From Kluyvera intermedia (lineage in GTDB: Bacteria; Pseudomonadota; Gammaproteobacteria; Enterobacterales; Enterobacteriaceae), in the NCBI RefSeq assembly GCF_021440345.1, contig NZ_JAKCNS010000017.1:28051-92050 (forward strand): DNA of 64,000 nucleotides. The letters are read 5' to 3'. Below, in pieces: positions 7,914 to 17,615 of this stretch; within the stretch, counting starts at the first letter, position 1, and every line of letters starts with the position of its first letter. The translations under genes and the position numbers were made by a program. The notes under the pieces were generated by a model. That model ran no database searches and was not told the DNA's origin. It worked only from the letters and a program-made list of their open reading frames with translations.

Positions 7914-9107
7914 TTACGCGTGGGAAGTGGAGTGTTTAGTCGAGCATTCTTCACGACGAGCTGCGCGTTGCATAACGTAACCCATACCTGCGAGTAGCAC
8001 GGTGGCCAGCATTACGCAGGTGGTGGTCAGCAGCGGGGTAGCAATCAGCGTTGATACCGCGAGACTGGCCAGGAAACACAGGCCAAGCTGCAGCGTATTT
8101 TGTAACGCCGCGGCACGTCCGGTTGCCTGTGGGAAAGGCTTCAGTGCCTGAGCAACAACGATCGGATAGATAGCGCCGTTGGCGATAGCCATTACGCAGA
8201 ATGGAATAAGCAATGCGGTCAGAGAGACGTTTTCTACCAGACCAGCAGCCCAGGTCGCTATCACGCTAACACCGAAAAGTACCAGCAACCATGGCAAAAG
8301 CTGTGAACCCTGCCATTTTTGCAGCGCTGCGCGACAGCCGTAGCCGCCCACCAGGAAGGCGATGGTCTGCGGTACGTAGCTCAGGCCAATCACGGTTGGG
8401 CTATAGCCCATTTCATGCAGGATAAATGGTGAGCCGGTGAGCCACGCAAAGAAGCTGGCGGAACAGGCCGCATAAATCAGTACGTTGCCGCGATAGTCTT
8501 TGCTGCGCAGCAGGCGCATAAAGGTTAATTTCTCTTCGCCAGTGGTATTTTTTTTGTGCGCAGGTTTCAGGCGCAGCGCTGGCAGCATCAGCACCAGAGT
8601 GATGATGAACAGAGTGGCGAAGATAGCCTGCCAGTCAAAGTGCGCCAGTAGCCAGCTGCCAAGCAGCGGGGCTAACGCAGGGGAAAGCCCAACCAGCGGC
8701 ATGATGGTGGCAAAAATTCGATTGGTACGATGCGCTGGATAGTAGTCAGTGACCATCGCCTGCCAGGTGACAGCTGCGGCACAGACGCCAACCGCTTGCA
8801 CAAAGCGCAGCACCAGCAGTGTGGTGCCATCGCGTACCCACAGCATCCCCAGACAACCAATGGCGAAAATGGTTAAACCCGCCAACAGAATAGGTTTACG
8901 GCCATAGCGGTCAGACAGCGGTCCCCACAGCAGCTGAGCTATCGCGAAACCCGCGAGGAACAGACTCAGGCTGGCGCTCACAGCGGATGCCGGCGTTTGC
9001 AGGTCTTCCTGAATGGCCGCGAAGGCTGGCAGGTACATATCGGTCGCCAAAAAGCCCAGCATGCTGAGTCCCGCGAGCCAGACTAAAAATCCTTTCCCAG
9101 GTTGCAT
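7914..9107 (-). CDS. punC: Purine nucleoside MFS transporter PunC (YdhC)
   Basis: A 397-aa major-facilitator protein of the Bcr/CflA drug-efflux branch with 12 membrane segments. The family loop [11 protein letters not shown] is between TM2 and TM3 (about residues 62-72). It aligns along its length with E. coli YdhC, renamed PunC, which moves purine nucleosides such as adenosine under control of PunR. It is divergent from punR, with a 111-bp shared control region. The C-terminal tail after TM12 differs from E. coli, as is usual for tails. Confidence 0.93.
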   Translation of the reverse strand: MQPGKGFLVWLAGLSMLGFLATDMYLPAFAAIQEDLQTPASAVSASLSLFLAGFAIAQLLWGPLSDRYGRKPILLAGLTIFAIGCLGMLWVRDGTTLLVLRFVQAVGVCAAAVTWQAMVTDYYPAHRTNRIFATIMPLVGLSPALAPLLGSWLLAHFDWQAIFATLFIITLVLMLPALRLKPAHKKNTTGEEKLTFMRLLRSKDYRGNVLIYAACSASFFAWLTGSPFILHEMGYSPTVIGLSYVPQTIAFLVGGYGCRAALQKWQGSQLLPWLLVLFGVSVIATWAAGLVENVSLTALLIPFCVMAIANGAIYPIVVAQALKPFPQATGRAAALQNTLQLGLCFLASLAVSTLIATPLLTTTCVMLATVLLAGMGYVMQRAARREECSTKHSTSHA

Positions 9108-9218
9108 AAATCGCCCTTTTTATCGTTAGTAAATAGTCCGGCAGAGTGTAGAGAGTGCAATAGCGGTTGTGAAACGCTAATATTTGAGTCATGGGTTCAA
9201 ATTTTTTGCAGGCAAAAA

Positions 9219-10130
9219 ATGTGGTCTGAATATTCTCTGGAAGTGGTTGATGCGGTAGCTCGTAATGGCAGTTTTAGCGCGGCAGCGCAGGAGCTGCACC
9301 GGGTGCCTTCAGCGGTTAGCTATACGGTACGCCAGCTGGAAGAGTGGCTGGCGGTCCCGCTGTTTGAGCGACGCCATCGGGATGTCGAATTAACACCAGC
9401 CGGGGCCTGGTTTTTGAAAGAAGGGCGCTCTGTCATCAAAAAAATGCAGATCACGCGCCAACAATGCCAGCAGATTGCTAACGGCTGGCGCGGGCAGTTA
9501 GCCATTGCCGTCGATAATATCGTTAAACCGGAACGTACCCGCCAGCTGATTGTCGATTTCTACCGTCATTTTAACGATGTTGAACTGATTGTTTTTCAGG
9601 AAGTGTTCAACGGCGTGTGGGACGCCCTGGCTGATGGGCGCGTGGAATTAGCGATTGGCGCCACCCAGGCCATCCCGGTCGGTGGGCGCTTTGCCTTTCG
9701 CGATATGGGAATGCTGAACTGGCACTGCGTGGTGGCGAGTTCCCATCCTCTGGCGAAGATGGAAGGCCCTCTTAGCGATGAAGTGTTGCGCAACTGGCCA
9801 TCTCTGGTGCGCGAAGATACCTCGCGTTCATTACCCAAACGTACGACATGGCTGCTGGATAACCAAAAGAGGGTGGTGGTACCGGACTGGGAATCCTCGG
9901 AAACTTGCATTTCAGCGGGGCTGTGTGCCGCAATGGTACCCGGACATCGGGCGCAGCCGTGGCTGGATAGCGGGGAGTGGGTGGCGTTGACGCTGGAAAA
10001 TCCCTTCCCGGATGCGGCTTGCTGTGTGACCTGGCAGCAAAGTGAAGCTTCCCCGGCATTAAATTGGCTGCTGGAGTATCTGGGGGACAGTGAGACGTTA
10101 AACGAGGAGTGGTTTCGGACGCCTGTGTAA
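9219..10130 (+). CDS. punR: LysR-family regulator PunR (YdhB)
   Basis: A 303-aa LTTR starting MWSEYSLEVVDAV, as in E. coli PunR. The HTH is at about 18-37 (SFSAAAQELHRVPSAVSYTV), followed by a periplasmic-binding-type effector domain. The frame is open 117 bp further upstream, but the ATG at 9219 matches the family start and the longer version would overlap punC's start region. In E. coli PunR activates punC in response to purine nucleosides. The C-terminus is slightly shorter than in E. coli (303 versus about 310). Confidence 0.94.
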   Translation: MWSEYSLEVVDAVARNGSFSAAAQELHRVPSAVSYTVRQLEEWLAVPLFERRHRDVELTPAGAWFLKEGRSVIKKMQITRQQCQQIANGWRGQLAIAVDNIVKPERTRQLIVDFYRHFNDVELIVFQEVFNGVWDALADGRVELAIGATQAIPVGGRFAFRDMGMLNWHCVVASSHPLAKMEGPLSDEVLRNWPSLVREDTSRSLPKRTTWLLDNQKRVVVPDWESSETCISAGLCAAMVPGHRAQPWLDSGEWVALTLENPFPDAACCVTWQQSEASPALNWLLEYLGDSETLNEEWFRTPV

Positions 10131-10137
10131 GGCGTCC
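10117..10137 (+). terminator. Terminator overlapping the punR stop
   Basis: GGACGCC-TGTGTAA-GGCGTCC is a 7-bp stem whose loop contains the punR TAA codon. Only GTT follows, so strength is uncertain. Confidence 0.55.
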
Positions 10138-10146
10138 GTTGGAAAA

Positions 10147-11172
10147 TTAACGGCGGTAGTCGCGGTACGGGCCGTCGGCCACGGAGCGACGCTCGATAAG
10201 GCGTGGATGCACCTCAATCGACTGCGACTCTTCGCGCTTGCTGACGATACGGTCCATCAGCATATTGAAGGCCGTTTCACCGAGCGAATCTTTTGGCTGG
10301 TGAATGGTGGTCAGCGCCGGCGTAAAGAAGCGGGAGTTGCGCACGTTATCGTAACCGATGAGTGAAATATCCTGCGGCACGCGCAGCCCCATCTCATCGG
10401 CGGCGCAGAGTGCGCCCATCGCCATCACATCACCGCCGCAGAAGATGGCGGTAGGACGCGGGTGCTGGGACAGGATCTGCTGCATCGCGCGATAGCCAGA
10501 CTCCGGCTCAAAGTCGCCCTGAACAATCCAGCTAGCCGGTACGTTGATCAGCGCTTCTTCCATCGCCTTCATGAAGCCCGCCAGCCGACCTGCGCCGGTG
10601 TTACGCTCCAGTGGGCCAGGGATCACGCCAATATCACGATGGCCGCGCTCGATGAGGTAACGACCGGCCATATAGCCGCCTTCAAAGGCGTTATCGATAA
10701 CCGAATCGGTAAAATCAGCTTTAGCTTCACCCCAGTCCATCACCACCATAGGAATGTGACGATACTCTTCGAGCATGGTCAGCAGGGATTCCGGATACTC
10801 AGAGCACATGACCAGCAGGCCATCAACGCGTTTTTGCGCCATCATCGACAGATAAGCGCGCTGCTTTTCCAGATTGTTCCACGCGTTGCCGAGAATCAGG
10901 GTATAGCCTTTCTCAAAGCAGTTTTTCTCAACGGCTTCAATAATTTCGGCAAAGTAGGCGGCCTCGCTGCTGGTGGCCAGCAAACCAATCGATTTGGTGT
11001 GATTGACCTTCAAGCTACGGGCAACGGCGCTCGGTGAGTAATGCAGCTCTTTGATAGCCGCCCACACGGCTTCGCGCGTATCTTCAGCGACAAAACGCGT
11101 TTTGTTAATTACATGTGATACGGTTGTAGTGGAAACGTTTGCGCGTTTCGCTACATCTTTAATTGTTGCCAT
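10147..11172 (-). CDS. purR: Purine repressor PurR (LacI family)
   Basis: A 341-aa LacI/GalR-family repressor, the same length as E. coli PurR. It has HTH plus hinge at residues 1-58 ([20 protein letters not shown] at the start) and a periplasmic-binding-like domain for guanine or hypoxanthine. It represses purine and pyrimidine nucleotide synthesis genes and itself. Two PurR boxes are visible, one in the leader and one inside the first codons. Convergent with punR. Confidence 0.97.
   Translation of the reverse strand: MATIKDVAKRANVSTTTVSHVINKTRFVAEDTREAVWAAIKELHYSPSAVARSLKVNHTKSIGLLATSSEAAYFAEIIEAVEKNCFEKGYTLILGNAWNNLEKQRAYLSMMAQKRVDGLLVMCSEYPESLLTMLEEYRHIPMVVMDWGEAKADFTDSVIDNAFEGGYMAGRYLIERGHRDIGVIPGPLERNTGAGRLAGFMKAMEEALINVPASWIVQGDFEPESGYRAMQQILSQHPRPTAIFCGGDVMAMGALCAADEMGLRVPQDISLIGYDNVRNSRFFTPALTTIHQPKDSLGETAFNMLMDRIVSKREESQSIEVHPRLIERRSVADGPYRDYRR
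11129..11144. promoter_or_regulatory. PurR operator O2 inside purR
   Basis: GTGGAAACGTTTGCGC, which reads GCGCAAACGTTTCCAC on the coding strand, fits the PurR box ACGCAAACGTTTNCGT well. It lies in the codons for A-N-V-S-T of PurR's own HTH. E. coli purR also has a second, intragenic operator. Confidence 0.75.
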
Positions 11173-11215
11173 TCCATCTCACTCCAGACCCTGGCCTGCC
11201 CCTGATAAAATCGAA

Positions 11216-11231
11216 AGGAAAACGTTTGCCT
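11216..11231. promoter_or_regulatory. PurR operator O1 in the purR leader
   Basis: AGGAAAACGTTTGCCT, the reverse of AGGCAAACGTTTTCCT, is a near-consensus PurR box 44 bp before the purR start codon. Autoregulation is expected. Confidence 0.85.
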
Positions 11232-11465
11232 TCACACACCCTGGCACAATCTTAGTGATTGTGATTCGCCGGGAAACGATACAGGACGACAGGAGGGGGT
11301 CAATGGCCGGTACGCTCATAAATAAGCGTCGAATTTTGACTTATCCTGGCGCAAAGTGGAAGAGCAAAAACAAACATCCTGCTAAATCTGTGAAGATTTT
11401 TACGATTAACTGTGCAAAAATGATTAAACGCAGTTTTACTGTGGTAATCAAAAGGAGAAAAATTG

Positions 11466-11555
11466 ATGAGTACCGATCTTAAACTGTCTCTCTGTACGAC
11501 TGTTATTGCGCTGGCTCTGATCGTCGCTGCAGGTTTTACCGCTGTTTTGCATTAA
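11466..11555 (+). CDS. ynhF: Small membrane protein YnhF
   Basis: A 29-aa ORF, MSTDLKLSLC... ending AVLH. It is almost identical to E. coli YnhF (29 aa, same neighbour purR), a stress-linked single-span inner-membrane protein that keeps its formyl-methionine. Residues 8-27 form one hydrophobic span. AAGGAGAAAAATTG precedes the ATG. It is easy to miss because of its length. Confidence 0.93.
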   Translation: MSTDLKLSLCTTVIALALIVAAGFTAVLH

Positions 11556-11562
11556 TTCCCCA

Positions 11563-11586
11563 GTGAGGGGGCATCCGCTCCCTCAC
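11563..11586 (+). terminator. Hairpin after ynhF
   Basis: GTGAGGG pairs with CCCTCAC (11563-11569 and 11580-11586) 7 bases after the ynhF stop. The following GACTGATTGTT is only moderately T-rich. Confidence 0.6.
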
Positions 11587-11715
11587 GACTGATTGTTACT
11601 CATTTCGCAATAATCTTTTGCAGTTTTGTACACTTCTGTTTTTCTGTGATTGATGTCATGCTTTTGCACTATGTTGCCAGGCCGCGCCCAGACTGCGGCT
11701 AAACGGAGTCATTGC

Positions 11716-12882
11716 ATGAAAATTAACTTTCCCTTACTAGCGTTAGCTATCGGGGCTTTTGGTATTGGTACCACAGAGTTCTCACCGATGGGTCTGCTGC
11801 CCGTTATTGCGAAAGGCGTTGACGTCTCCATCCCGGCGGCCGGAATGCTGATCAGCGCCTATGCGGTAGGGGTTATGGTCGGTGCGCCGCTGATGACGCT
11901 GCTGTTGTCCCATCGCGGCCGTCGTAACGCTCTGATCTTCTTGATGGCCATTTTTACGCTGGGCAACGTCTTGTCGGCTATTTCGCCGGACTATACCACC
12001 CTGATGCTGTCGCGCATTATCACCAGTCTCAACCACGGAGCGTTCTTCGGTCTGGGATCGGTTGTGGCGGCAAGCGTAGTGCCAAAACATAAGCAGGCCA
12101 GCGCGGTCGCCACCATGTTTATGGGGCTGACGATTGCCAATATTGGCGGTGTGCCTGCAGCAACCTGGCTTGGTGAAACCATTGGCTGGCGAATGTCGTT
12201 CCTGGCTACAGCGGGTCTTGGGGTGATTGCAATCGCGAGCCTGTGGCTGTCTCTGCCGAAAGGTGGGGCGGGGGAAAAGCCGGATGTTAAACGTGAACTG
12301 TCGGTTCTGGTGCGCCCGCAGGTGCTTTCCGCGCTGCTTACCACCGTGCTGGGTGCGGGGGCGATGTTCACCCTCTACACCTATATCTCACCGGTTCTGC
12401 ACAGTATTACGCATGCGACTTCAGGTTTTATTACCCTGATGCTGGTGTTAATTGGCGTCGGCTTCTCAATTGGTAACTATTTGGGCGGCAAGTTCGCTGA
12501 CCGGTCGGTGAGCGGTACGCTGAAAGGCTTCCTGCTGCTGTTGATGGTGATTATGCTGGCAATCCCATTCCTTGCGCAAACGCAGATTGGGGCGGCTGTC
12601 AGTATGGTGGTGTGGGGTGCGGCAACTTTCGCAGTCGTTCCACCATTACAGATGCGGGTGATGCGCGTGGCGCATGAAGCGCCGGGGCTATCGTCATCGG
12701 TGAATATTGGCGCGTTCAACCTCGGCAATGCGCTGGGCGCGGTAGCCGGTGGTGCGGTGATTTCCGGTGGTCTGGGCTACAGTTTTGTACCGGTGATGGG
12801 GGCGATTGTCGCCGGTCTGGCGCTGCTGGTGGTCTTCTTCAGTAGCCGCAGCCGGGGCGAAGAGGCGGTTGTCAGCCAGTAA
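11716..12882 (+). CDS. ydhP: MFS transporter YdhP (DHA1 family)
   Basis: A 388-aa, 12-span MFS protein starting MKINFPLLALAIGAFGIGTTEF, collinear with E. coli YdhP (389 aa). The family motif RGRRNALIF lies in the TM2-TM3 loop. It is an AraJ/DHA1-type efflux pump; a substrate has not been firmly assigned for the family member in E. coli. The frame extends 66 bp upstream, but the ATG at 11716 has GGAG at the right distance and matches the homologue. It ends six bases before a strong shared terminator with sodB. Confidence 0.92.
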   Translation: MKINFPLLALAIGAFGIGTTEFSPMGLLPVIAKGVDVSIPAAGMLISAYAVGVMVGAPLMTLLLSHRGRRNALIFLMAIFTLGNVLSAISPDYTTLMLSRIITSLNHGAFFGLGSVVAASVVPKHKQASAVATMFMGLTIANIGGVPAATWLGETIGWRMSFLATAGLGVIAIASLWLSLPKGGAGEKPDVKRELSVLVRPQVLSALLTTVLGAGAMFTLYTYISPVLHSITHATSGFITLMLVLIGVGFSIGNYLGGKFADRSVSGTLKGFLLLLMVIMLAIPFLAQTQIGAAVSMVVWGAATFAVVPPLQMRVMRVAHEAPGLSSSVNIGAFNLGNALGAVAGGAVISGGLGYSFVPVMGAIVAGLALLVVFFSSRSRGEEAVVSQ

Positions 12883-12887
12883 AAATG

Positions 12888-12918
12888 AAAAAGCAGAAGG
12901 TTAACCTTCTGCTTTTTT
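12888..12918. terminator. Strong bidirectional terminator, ydhP/sodB
   Basis: AAAAAGCAGAAGG-TTAA-CCTTCTGCTTTTTTT: a perfect stem with A- and T-tracts on opposite sides, between the convergent genes ydhP and sodB. Confidence 0.95.
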
Positions 12919-12947
12919 TATCATCGGATGACGCAGATGATCGTGGC

Positions 12948-13529
12948 TTATGCCGCCAGATTGTCAGCAACAAACTTCCAGTTCACCAGAGCCCAGAAGT
13001 GCTCCAGATAGTTTGGACGCGCGTTGCGGTAGTCAATGTAGTAAGCATGTTCCCACACATCAACGGTCAGCAGAGGCGTAGCGTCGGTCGTCAGCGGAGT
13101 GCCCGCGTTAGAGGTCGAAACGATAGCCAGGGAGCCGTCTGCTTTCTTCACAAGCCAGGTCCAGCCCGCGCCGAAGTTTTTGACAGCGGCATCGGTAAAC
13201 TGCGCTTTAAACTCAGCGAAGCTACCAAACGCTTTGTTAATAGCTTCAGCCACGGCGCCAGTTGGTTCGCCACCGGCGTTTGGCGCCAGGCAGTTCCAGT
13301 AGAAGGTGTGGTTCCAAACCTGAGCCGCGTTGTTGAACACGCCGCCTTCAGAGGTACGCACGATATCTTCCAGCGTTTTGCCTTCAAATGCGGTGCCTTT
13401 GATCAGGTTGTTCAGGTTAGTGACATAAGTCTGGTGGTGTTTACCATAATGATACTCCAGCGTTTCCACGGAGATATGTGGAACCAGAGCGTCCTTGGCA
13501 TACGGTAATGCAGGTAATTCGAACGACAT
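12948..13529 (-). CDS. sodB: Superoxide dismutase [Fe]
   Basis: A 193-aa protein, exactly the E. coli SodB length. Iron ligands H27, H74, D157 and H161 are all present (HHQTY at 31-35, VWNHTFYW at 71-78, DVWEHAYY at 157-164). A cytoplasmic enzyme that dismutes superoxide to H2O2 and O2. The start is the ATG at 13529 with AAGGAG upstream; an 11-residue upstream extension in frame is rejected. The leader keeps the RyhB-pairing segment. Confidence 0.98.
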   Translation of the reverse strand: MSFELPALPYAKDALVPHISVETLEYHYGKHHQTYVTNLNNLIKGTAFEGKTLEDIVRTSEGGVFNNAAQVWNHTFYWNCLAPNAGGEPTGAVAEAINKAFGSFAEFKAQFTDAAVKNFGAGWTWLVKKADGSLAIVSTSNAGTPLTTDATPLLTVDVWEHAYYIDYRNARPNYLEHFWALVNWKFVADNLAA

Positions 13530-13545
13530 TGCTACTCTCCTTATT
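13527..13545 (-). promoter_or_regulatory. sodB ribosome site / RyhB target
   Basis: On the minus strand AATAAGGAGAGTAGCAATG matches the E. coli sodB initiation region, which is bound by the small RNA RyhB under iron starvation. Regulation is inferred from that identity. Confidence 0.65.
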
Positions 13546-13619
13546 ATAGTTTGTATACCCAATAACCTTGCATTGAGTATGGATAGAGTAGCAAATTAAA
13601 AGGTGAGATAAAAGATAAG

Positions 13620-13649
13620 CTTACCCCGTTTATTAACAAACGGGGTAAG
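13620..13649 (-). terminator. Terminator of mepH
   Basis: CTTACCCCGTTT and AAACGGGGTAAG form a perfect 12-bp stem with a 6-base loop; CTTATCTTTT follows on the minus strand, 3 bases after the mepH stop. Confidence 0.85.
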
Positions 13650-13652
13650 TGT

Positions 13653-14480
13653 TTAACGAATGGTCTTCGGGGTAACGACGCGGCGAGCGCCAACGTAGTG
13701 GCGTACCCAGTAATCTTCGCTCAGCGAGGTGATTTGAATATCGCGACCGGTACGTGGAGACTGAATGAACTTACCGTTGCCGACATACACACCTACGTGA
13801 TCGGCGGTGCCGCGACCACGGGTACGGAAGAACACCAGATCGCCGCTTTCGAGTTCACCACGGTCAACCGGACGGGCATCGCGCAGGTGATACATTTCGT
13901 TAGCGGTGCGCGGAATGCGAATATTCACCAAATCTTTATAAGCGTAATAAACCAAACCGCTGCAATCAAAGCCGGTGCGCGGTGAGTTCCCGCCCCAGCG
14001 GTATGGTTTACCGAGCTGTCCCATCAGTTTATTCATTGCCGTTTTCTGCGCTTTCTGTACGCGAACTTTGTGCGCCTGGGCAATGGTTGTCGGTTGGCTT
14101 TCAACTGGGCTGGTGGTGCAAGATTTTTTGTGGCCTTTACGTGCTGGTTTGCAGGTGGTCACGATATTGGCGGTTTTAAGCGCGCTGCCTTTCTTGCTGG
14201 CTTTGGCGGTACGAGATGAGGTGGTTTTCCGGGTGGCAGAGGCTGTTTTTTTAGCGACTGCGGATGTTGGTTTCTTTTTAGCAACGGCAGCGGTGGTTTT
14301 TTTCTTCGCGTTAGATTTACTGTCCGTATTTTTTTTCTTACGTTCACTGCCTTTTACAGGAAGCGACTTCTGCGCCGTCGGTGTTTTGGCATGCCCTGTA
14401 GCATGCGCCAACGGCGTGAAAGATAACGATGTAAACAGCAATGCACAGAGCGTGAACGACCATTTTTTTATCTGCGCCAC
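13653..14480 (-). CDS. mepH: Murein DD-endopeptidase MepH (NlpC/P60)
   Basis: A 275-aa exported protein: signal peptide 1-27, then a long Lys/Ala/Thr/Ser-rich basic linker (about 28-130), then an NlpC/P60 domain (about 145-275). The catalytic Cys is C173 (FDCSGLVYY) and the histidine H228 (DHVGVYVG). The usual third polar position is Q240 (KFIQSP), as I recall for E. coli YdhO, rather than His. MepH cleaves D-Ala-mDAP crosslinks and works redundantly with MepS and MepM in wall expansion. The basic linker likely contacts peptidoglycan or anionic lipid (inference). Confidence 0.94.
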   Translation of the reverse strand: MAQIKKWSFTLCALLFTSLSFTPLAHATGHAKTPTAQKSLPVKGSERKKKNTDSKSNAKKKTTAAVAKKKPTSAVAKKTASATRKTTSSRTAKASKKGSALKTANIVTTCKPARKGHKKSCTTSPVESQPTTIAQAHKVRVQKAQKTAMNKLMGQLGKPYRWGGNSPRTGFDCSGLVYYAYKDLVNIRIPRTANEMYHLRDARPVDRGELESGDLVFFRTRGRGTADHVGVYVGNGKFIQSPRTGRDIQITSLSEDYWVRHYVGARRVVTPKTIR

Positions 14481-14820
14481 TGAACAACCCTCTGAGTATG
14501 CAGGCTAAACATCCGTGCCTGAGTATGATTTTCAAAACCCAACGATTCTAATCCATAAAAACACGAAATGTTAATAGTGTTTTTATGTCTAAAACGTTGT
14601 TTCGTTAGCAACTGCAAAAAAAAACATCAATTGATACATATTGAGTTAAAAATTGAGCAGGATTTTCCGCTTGTTGCCGATAAAGACACATTTATAAAGC
14701 AACTTAACGCATCAGACGATAAAATAGTAAAGCGTGAACAAAATGTTATTTTCTGTTCAGGGTCTGAAACGCTACAATGGCAGACTACTGTCGTAAAAAG
14801 AAGTTTGAGGAAGCAAGATA
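14481..14820. other. mepH-grxD divergent intergenic region
   Basis: 340 bp with no convincing gene. It is AT-rich and must hold both promoters. The one structured element is a 10-bp inverted repeat, ATAAAAACAC and GTGTTTTTAT (14555-14564 and 14577-14586), about 75 bp upstream of mepH. A plus-strand ORF starting 14568 overlaps grxD out of frame and is not credible. Confidence 0.6.
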
Positions 14821-15168
14821 ATGAGCGAGACAATTGAAAAAATTCAGCGCCAGATCGCTGAAAACCCAATCCTGCTGTACATGAAAGGTTCCCCGAAACT
14901 GCCAAGCTGCGGTTTCTCCGCTCAGGCGGTTCAGGCACTGTCTGCCTGCGGCGAGCGCTTCGCTTATGTCGACATCCTGCAGAACCCGGATATCCGTGCT
15001 GAACTGCCAAAATACGCCAACTGGCCGACCTTCCCGCAGCTGTGGGTTGATGGCGAGCTGGTAGGCGGCTGTGACATCATCATTGAAATGTACCAGCGCG
15101 GTGAACTGCAGCCTCTGATCAAAGAGACTGCGGCGAAGTACAACACCGAAGAGCCAAAAGCAGAATAA
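14821..15168 (+). CDS. grxD: Monothiol glutaredoxin Grx4
   Basis: A 115-aa monothiol glutaredoxin, the same length as E. coli GrxD. The CGFS active site is at residues 30-33 (KLPSCGFSAQ), the TFPQLW cis-Pro motif and GGCDI glutathione-binding motif follow. It binds a [2Fe-2S] cluster in a dimer or with BolA and delivers Fe-S clusters. The upstream AGGAAGCAAGATA gives the ribosome site. Confidence 0.97.
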   Translation: MSETIEKIQRQIAENPILLYMKGSPKLPSCGFSAQAVQALSACGERFAYVDILQNPDIRAELPKYANWPTFPQLWVDGELVGGCDIIIEMYQRGELQPLIKETAAKYNTEEPKAE

Positions 15169-15224
15169 TCGCTGTCCCGGCTTCGCGTCACGATGCCGGG
15201 CGTGATATGCCTCCAGGCAGAAAC

Positions 15225-15253
15225 AAAAAAGCGACCCGAAGGTCGCTTTTTTT
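15225..15253. terminator. Bidirectional terminator grxD/rnt
   Basis: AAAAAAGCGACC-CGAA-GGTCGCTTTTTTT, a perfect stem with a stable tetraloop between convergent grxD and rnt. Confidence 0.95.
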
Positions 15254-15260
15254 ACACCAT

Positions 15261-15905
15261 TTATTCTTCGGCTATAGGCAGCGGCCAGCCGCCAAGGCGT
15301 TTCCAGCGGTTGACGATTTCGCAAAACAGAATCGCCGTCTGCTCGGTATCGTACAGCGCCGAGTGGGCCTGAGCGCCATCAAAGTCCATCCCGGCTGCAG
15401 CGCAGGCTTTCGACAGCACGGTTTGTCCTAAAGCAAGACCGCTCAGCGCGGCGGTATCGAAGGTGACAAAAGGATGGAACGGGTTGCGTTTGAGCGATGC
15501 GCGCTCGGCGGCAGCCATCATAAAACTATGATCGAACGTGGCATTGTGGGCCACCATGATGGCACGATTGCAGTCGCTGTCTTTGATACCTTTACGTACC
15601 ATCTTGAAAATCGCATGCAGCGCATCGTATTCGCTGACCGCACCGCGCAACGGATTGTTCGGATCGATACCGTTAAACGCCAGTGCTTCCGGCTGCAGGT
15701 TGGCCCCTTCAAACGGCTCAACGTGGAAATGTAATGTCGTGTCCGGCATCAACCAGCCTTGCTCATCCATTTTCAACGTGATTGCTGCTATTTCGAGCAG
15801 TGCATCCGTTTTGGCATTGAATCCAGCGGTTTCAACATCAATAACCACGGGATAAAACCCACGAAAACGGTCGCATAGACCATTAAGCTGCGCATTGTCG
15901 GACAT
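15261..15905 (-). CDS. rnt: Ribonuclease T
   Basis: A 214-aa DEDDh exonuclease. D23 and E25 (VIDVETAGF), D124 ([10 protein letters not shown]) and H180/D185 (AHSALYDTE) form the metal site. It trims 3' ends of tRNA, 5S and 23S rRNA. The upstream gene gloA is on the same strand but a terminator separates the two. Confidence 0.97.
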   Translation of the reverse strand: MSDNAQLNGLCDRFRGFYPVVIDVETAGFNAKTDALLEIAAITLKMDEQGWLMPDTTLHFHVEPFEGANLQPEALAFNGIDPNNPLRGAVSEYDALHAIFKMVRKGIKDSDCNRAIMVAHNATFDHSFMMAAAERASLKRNPFHPFVTFDTAALSGLALGQTVLSKACAAAGMDFDGAQAHSALYDTEQTAILFCEIVNRWKRLGGWPLPIAEE

Positions 15906-15975
15906 CTGAATCTCTTAACTTAGAAAAAGTAGCGCGCATTATGGCAAATTTTGCCGCGGCTTGGAAACGCGGGAG

Positions 15976-16002
15976 AAAAAAACGGGCGCCTGATGGCACC
16001 CG
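15976..16002 (-). terminator. Terminator of gloA
   Basis: On the minus strand CGGGTGCC-ATCA-GGCGCCCG (one G-T pair) is followed by seven T residues, 8 bases after the gloA stop. Confidence 0.88.
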
Positions 16003-16010
16003 TGGGAGAG

Positions 16011-16418
16011 TTAGTTGCCGAGACCTTTACCGGCATCTTTCTCTTCGATGAGCTCAATTTTGTAGCCGTCAGGATCTTCAACGAAGGCAATAACCGTCGT
16101 GCCGCCTTTAACCGGGCCCGCTTCACGAGTGACGTTGCCACCGTTGTTACGGATGCGCTCACAGGCTTCTGCAGCATTGTCCACGCTCAGGGCAATATGG
16201 CCATAGGCGGTGCCGAGGTCATATTTATCCACGCCCCAGTTATAGGTCAGCTCGATAACCGCTTCGTCACTCTCTTCGCCATAACCGACGAAGGCCAGAG
16301 AGTATTTGTATTCGGTATTTTCGCTGGTACGCAGCAGCTTCATGCCCAGCACGTTGGTGTAAAACTCGATGGAGCGTTGCAGGTCGCCAACGCGCAGCAT
16401 GGTATGCAGTAAACGCAT
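16011..16418 (-). CDS. gloA: Lactoylglutathione lyase (glyoxalase I)
   Basis: A 135-aa VOC-fold enzyme. Metal ligands H5, E56, H74 and E122 are all in place, as in the Ni-dependent E. coli enzyme. It converts the methylglyoxal-glutathione hemithioacetal to S-lactoylglutathione. It lies downstream of nemRA, and in E. coli is partly co-transcribed with them so that NemR controls it; a private promoter is also visible here. Confidence 0.97.
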   Translation of the reverse strand: MRLLHTMLRVGDLQRSIEFYTNVLGMKLLRTSENTEYKYSLAFVGYGEESDEAVIELTYNWGVDKYDLGTAYGHIALSVDNAAEACERIRNNGGNVTREAGPVKGGTTVIAFVEDPDGYKIELIEEKDAGKGLGN

Positions 16419-16452
16419 GATATCCCTCGTCCTAACTTATGAATAATGTCCT

Positions 16453-16482
16453 AGTATAGCGGCGGATGACCGCCGCTATCAA
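16453..16482 (-). promoter_or_regulatory. gloA promoter with hairpin spacer
   Basis: On the minus strand TTGATA (16477-16482) and TATACT (16453-16458) are 18 bases apart. The spacer is a near-complete inverted repeat, ATAGCGGCGG (16456-16465) and CCGCCGCTAT (16470-16479), which could also act as the 3' hairpin of the nemA transcript. Confidence 0.6.
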
Positions 16483-16489
16483 TGAAGGA

Positions 16490-17587
16490 TCACAGCGTAG
16501 GGTAGTCGGTATAGCCTTCCGCGCCGCCGCCGTAGAAGCTTTCCGGGTGCTGTGGGTTCAGCTCGGATTTATGCTGCAGGCGGGCAACCAGATCCGGGTT
16601 GGCGATATATGCGCGGCCAAAGGCAACGGCATCGATTAAACCTTTTTCGATCAGATCTTCGGCTTTTTCCGGCGTGTAGGCGCCGGCACCGATAATCGGT
16701 CCATGGAAACGGGCGCGGACTTTTGCACGGAACGCTTCGCTGTACGGTTCGCCGCCAGCCCAGTCTGGCTCGGACATATGCAGGTAAGCAATACCGCGTT
16801 TGCCCAGTTCTTCAATTAAATACAGCGCATCGGCTTCTTCGTTCGGGCCGTTATCGACGTTCTGGAAGCTGCCAATTGGGGAAACGCGGATACCAATACG
16901 ATCGGCACCCCATTCTTTAATCCCGGCATCAACCACTTCCAGCACCAGACGCGCGCGATTTTCTACGCTGCCGCCGTACTGGTCGGTACGATGGTTAGAA
17001 GAAGGGGACAGGAATTGGTGCAGCAGGTAGCCGTGAGCAGAATGCAGCTCAACCAGATCAAAGCCAGCTTCGCGGGCATTGGCGATAGCCTGACGGAAAT
17101 CGTTAACGATACCCGGAATTTCGCTGGTTTCCAGCGCACGCGGCATAGAGGTATCTACGCGGATGGCATGGCCGTTTTCATCGCGCAGGGAGGTGCGGGT
17201 ATTCGCGCTGAGTGCGGATGGCGCGACCGGTGCTTCACCGTTTGGCTGCAGGGTATTATGGGAAATACGCCCGGTGTGCCACAACTGTACGGCGATACGG
17301 CCGTTTTCAGCGTGTACGCCAGCGGTAATTTTCTTCCATGCGGCGATTTGTTCCGGGCTGTGCAGTCCCGGTGCGCCCTGGTAGCCTTTGGCCTGAGCAG
17401 AGACCTGGGTTGCTTCGGAGATGATCAGACCGGAGCTGGCGCGCTGGCGGTAGTATTCGCCCATCAGCGGAGTAGGAATATCGCCCGGGACGATGCTACG
17501 TAGACGTGTCAGCGGGGCCATAAACACGCGGTTCGGGGCGGTAACCGCACCCACTTTCAGTGGGGTAAACAGTTTTTCTTGCGACAT
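16490..17587 (-). CDS. nemA: N-ethylmaleimide reductase (old yellow enzyme)
   Basis: A 365-aa FMN-dependent TIM-barrel flavoprotein. [13 protein letters not shown] begins the FMN site and [16 protein letters not shown] holds the substrate-binding histidine pair and proton-donor tyrosine. It reduces electrophilic alkenes and nitro compounds with NADPH. The start at 17587 ([10 protein letters not shown]) matches E. coli; the 52 residues of upstream open frame run across the nemR-nemA gap and are not coding. Second gene of nemRA. Confidence 0.97.
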   Translation of the reverse strand: MSQEKLFTPLKVGAVTAPNRVFMAPLTRLRSIVPGDIPTPLMGEYYRQRASSGLIISEATQVSAQAKGYQGAPGLHSPEQIAAWKKITAGVHAENGRIAVQLWHTGRISHNTLQPNGEAPVAPSALSANTRTSLRDENGHAIRVDTSMPRALETSEIPGIVNDFRQAIANAREAGFDLVELHSAHGYLLHQFLSPSSNHRTDQYGGSVENRARLVLEVVDAGIKEWGADRIGIRVSPIGSFQNVDNGPNEEADALYLIEELGKRGIAYLHMSEPDWAGGEPYSEAFRAKVRARFHGPIIGAGAYTPEKAEDLIEKGLIDAVAFGRAYIANPDLVARLQHKSELNPQHPESFYGGGAEGYTDYPTL

Positions 17588-17600
17588 GGTGACTCCTGAG

Positions 17601-17615
17601 TAGACCGGTCGTCTA
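17601..17615. promoter_or_regulatory. NemR-type operator between nemR and nemA
   Basis: TAGACCGGTCGTCTA is a 15-bp palindrome sharing the TAGACC/GTCTA half-sites of the operator upstream of nemR. It sits 14 bp before the nemA start within the 56-bp nemR-nemA gap. Confidence 0.55.

Noticed and set aside
14568..14837. A plus-strand ORF upstream of grxD
   Set aside because: No ribosome site, overlaps grxD in another frame, Lys/Ile-rich composition of AT-rich intergenic DNA.
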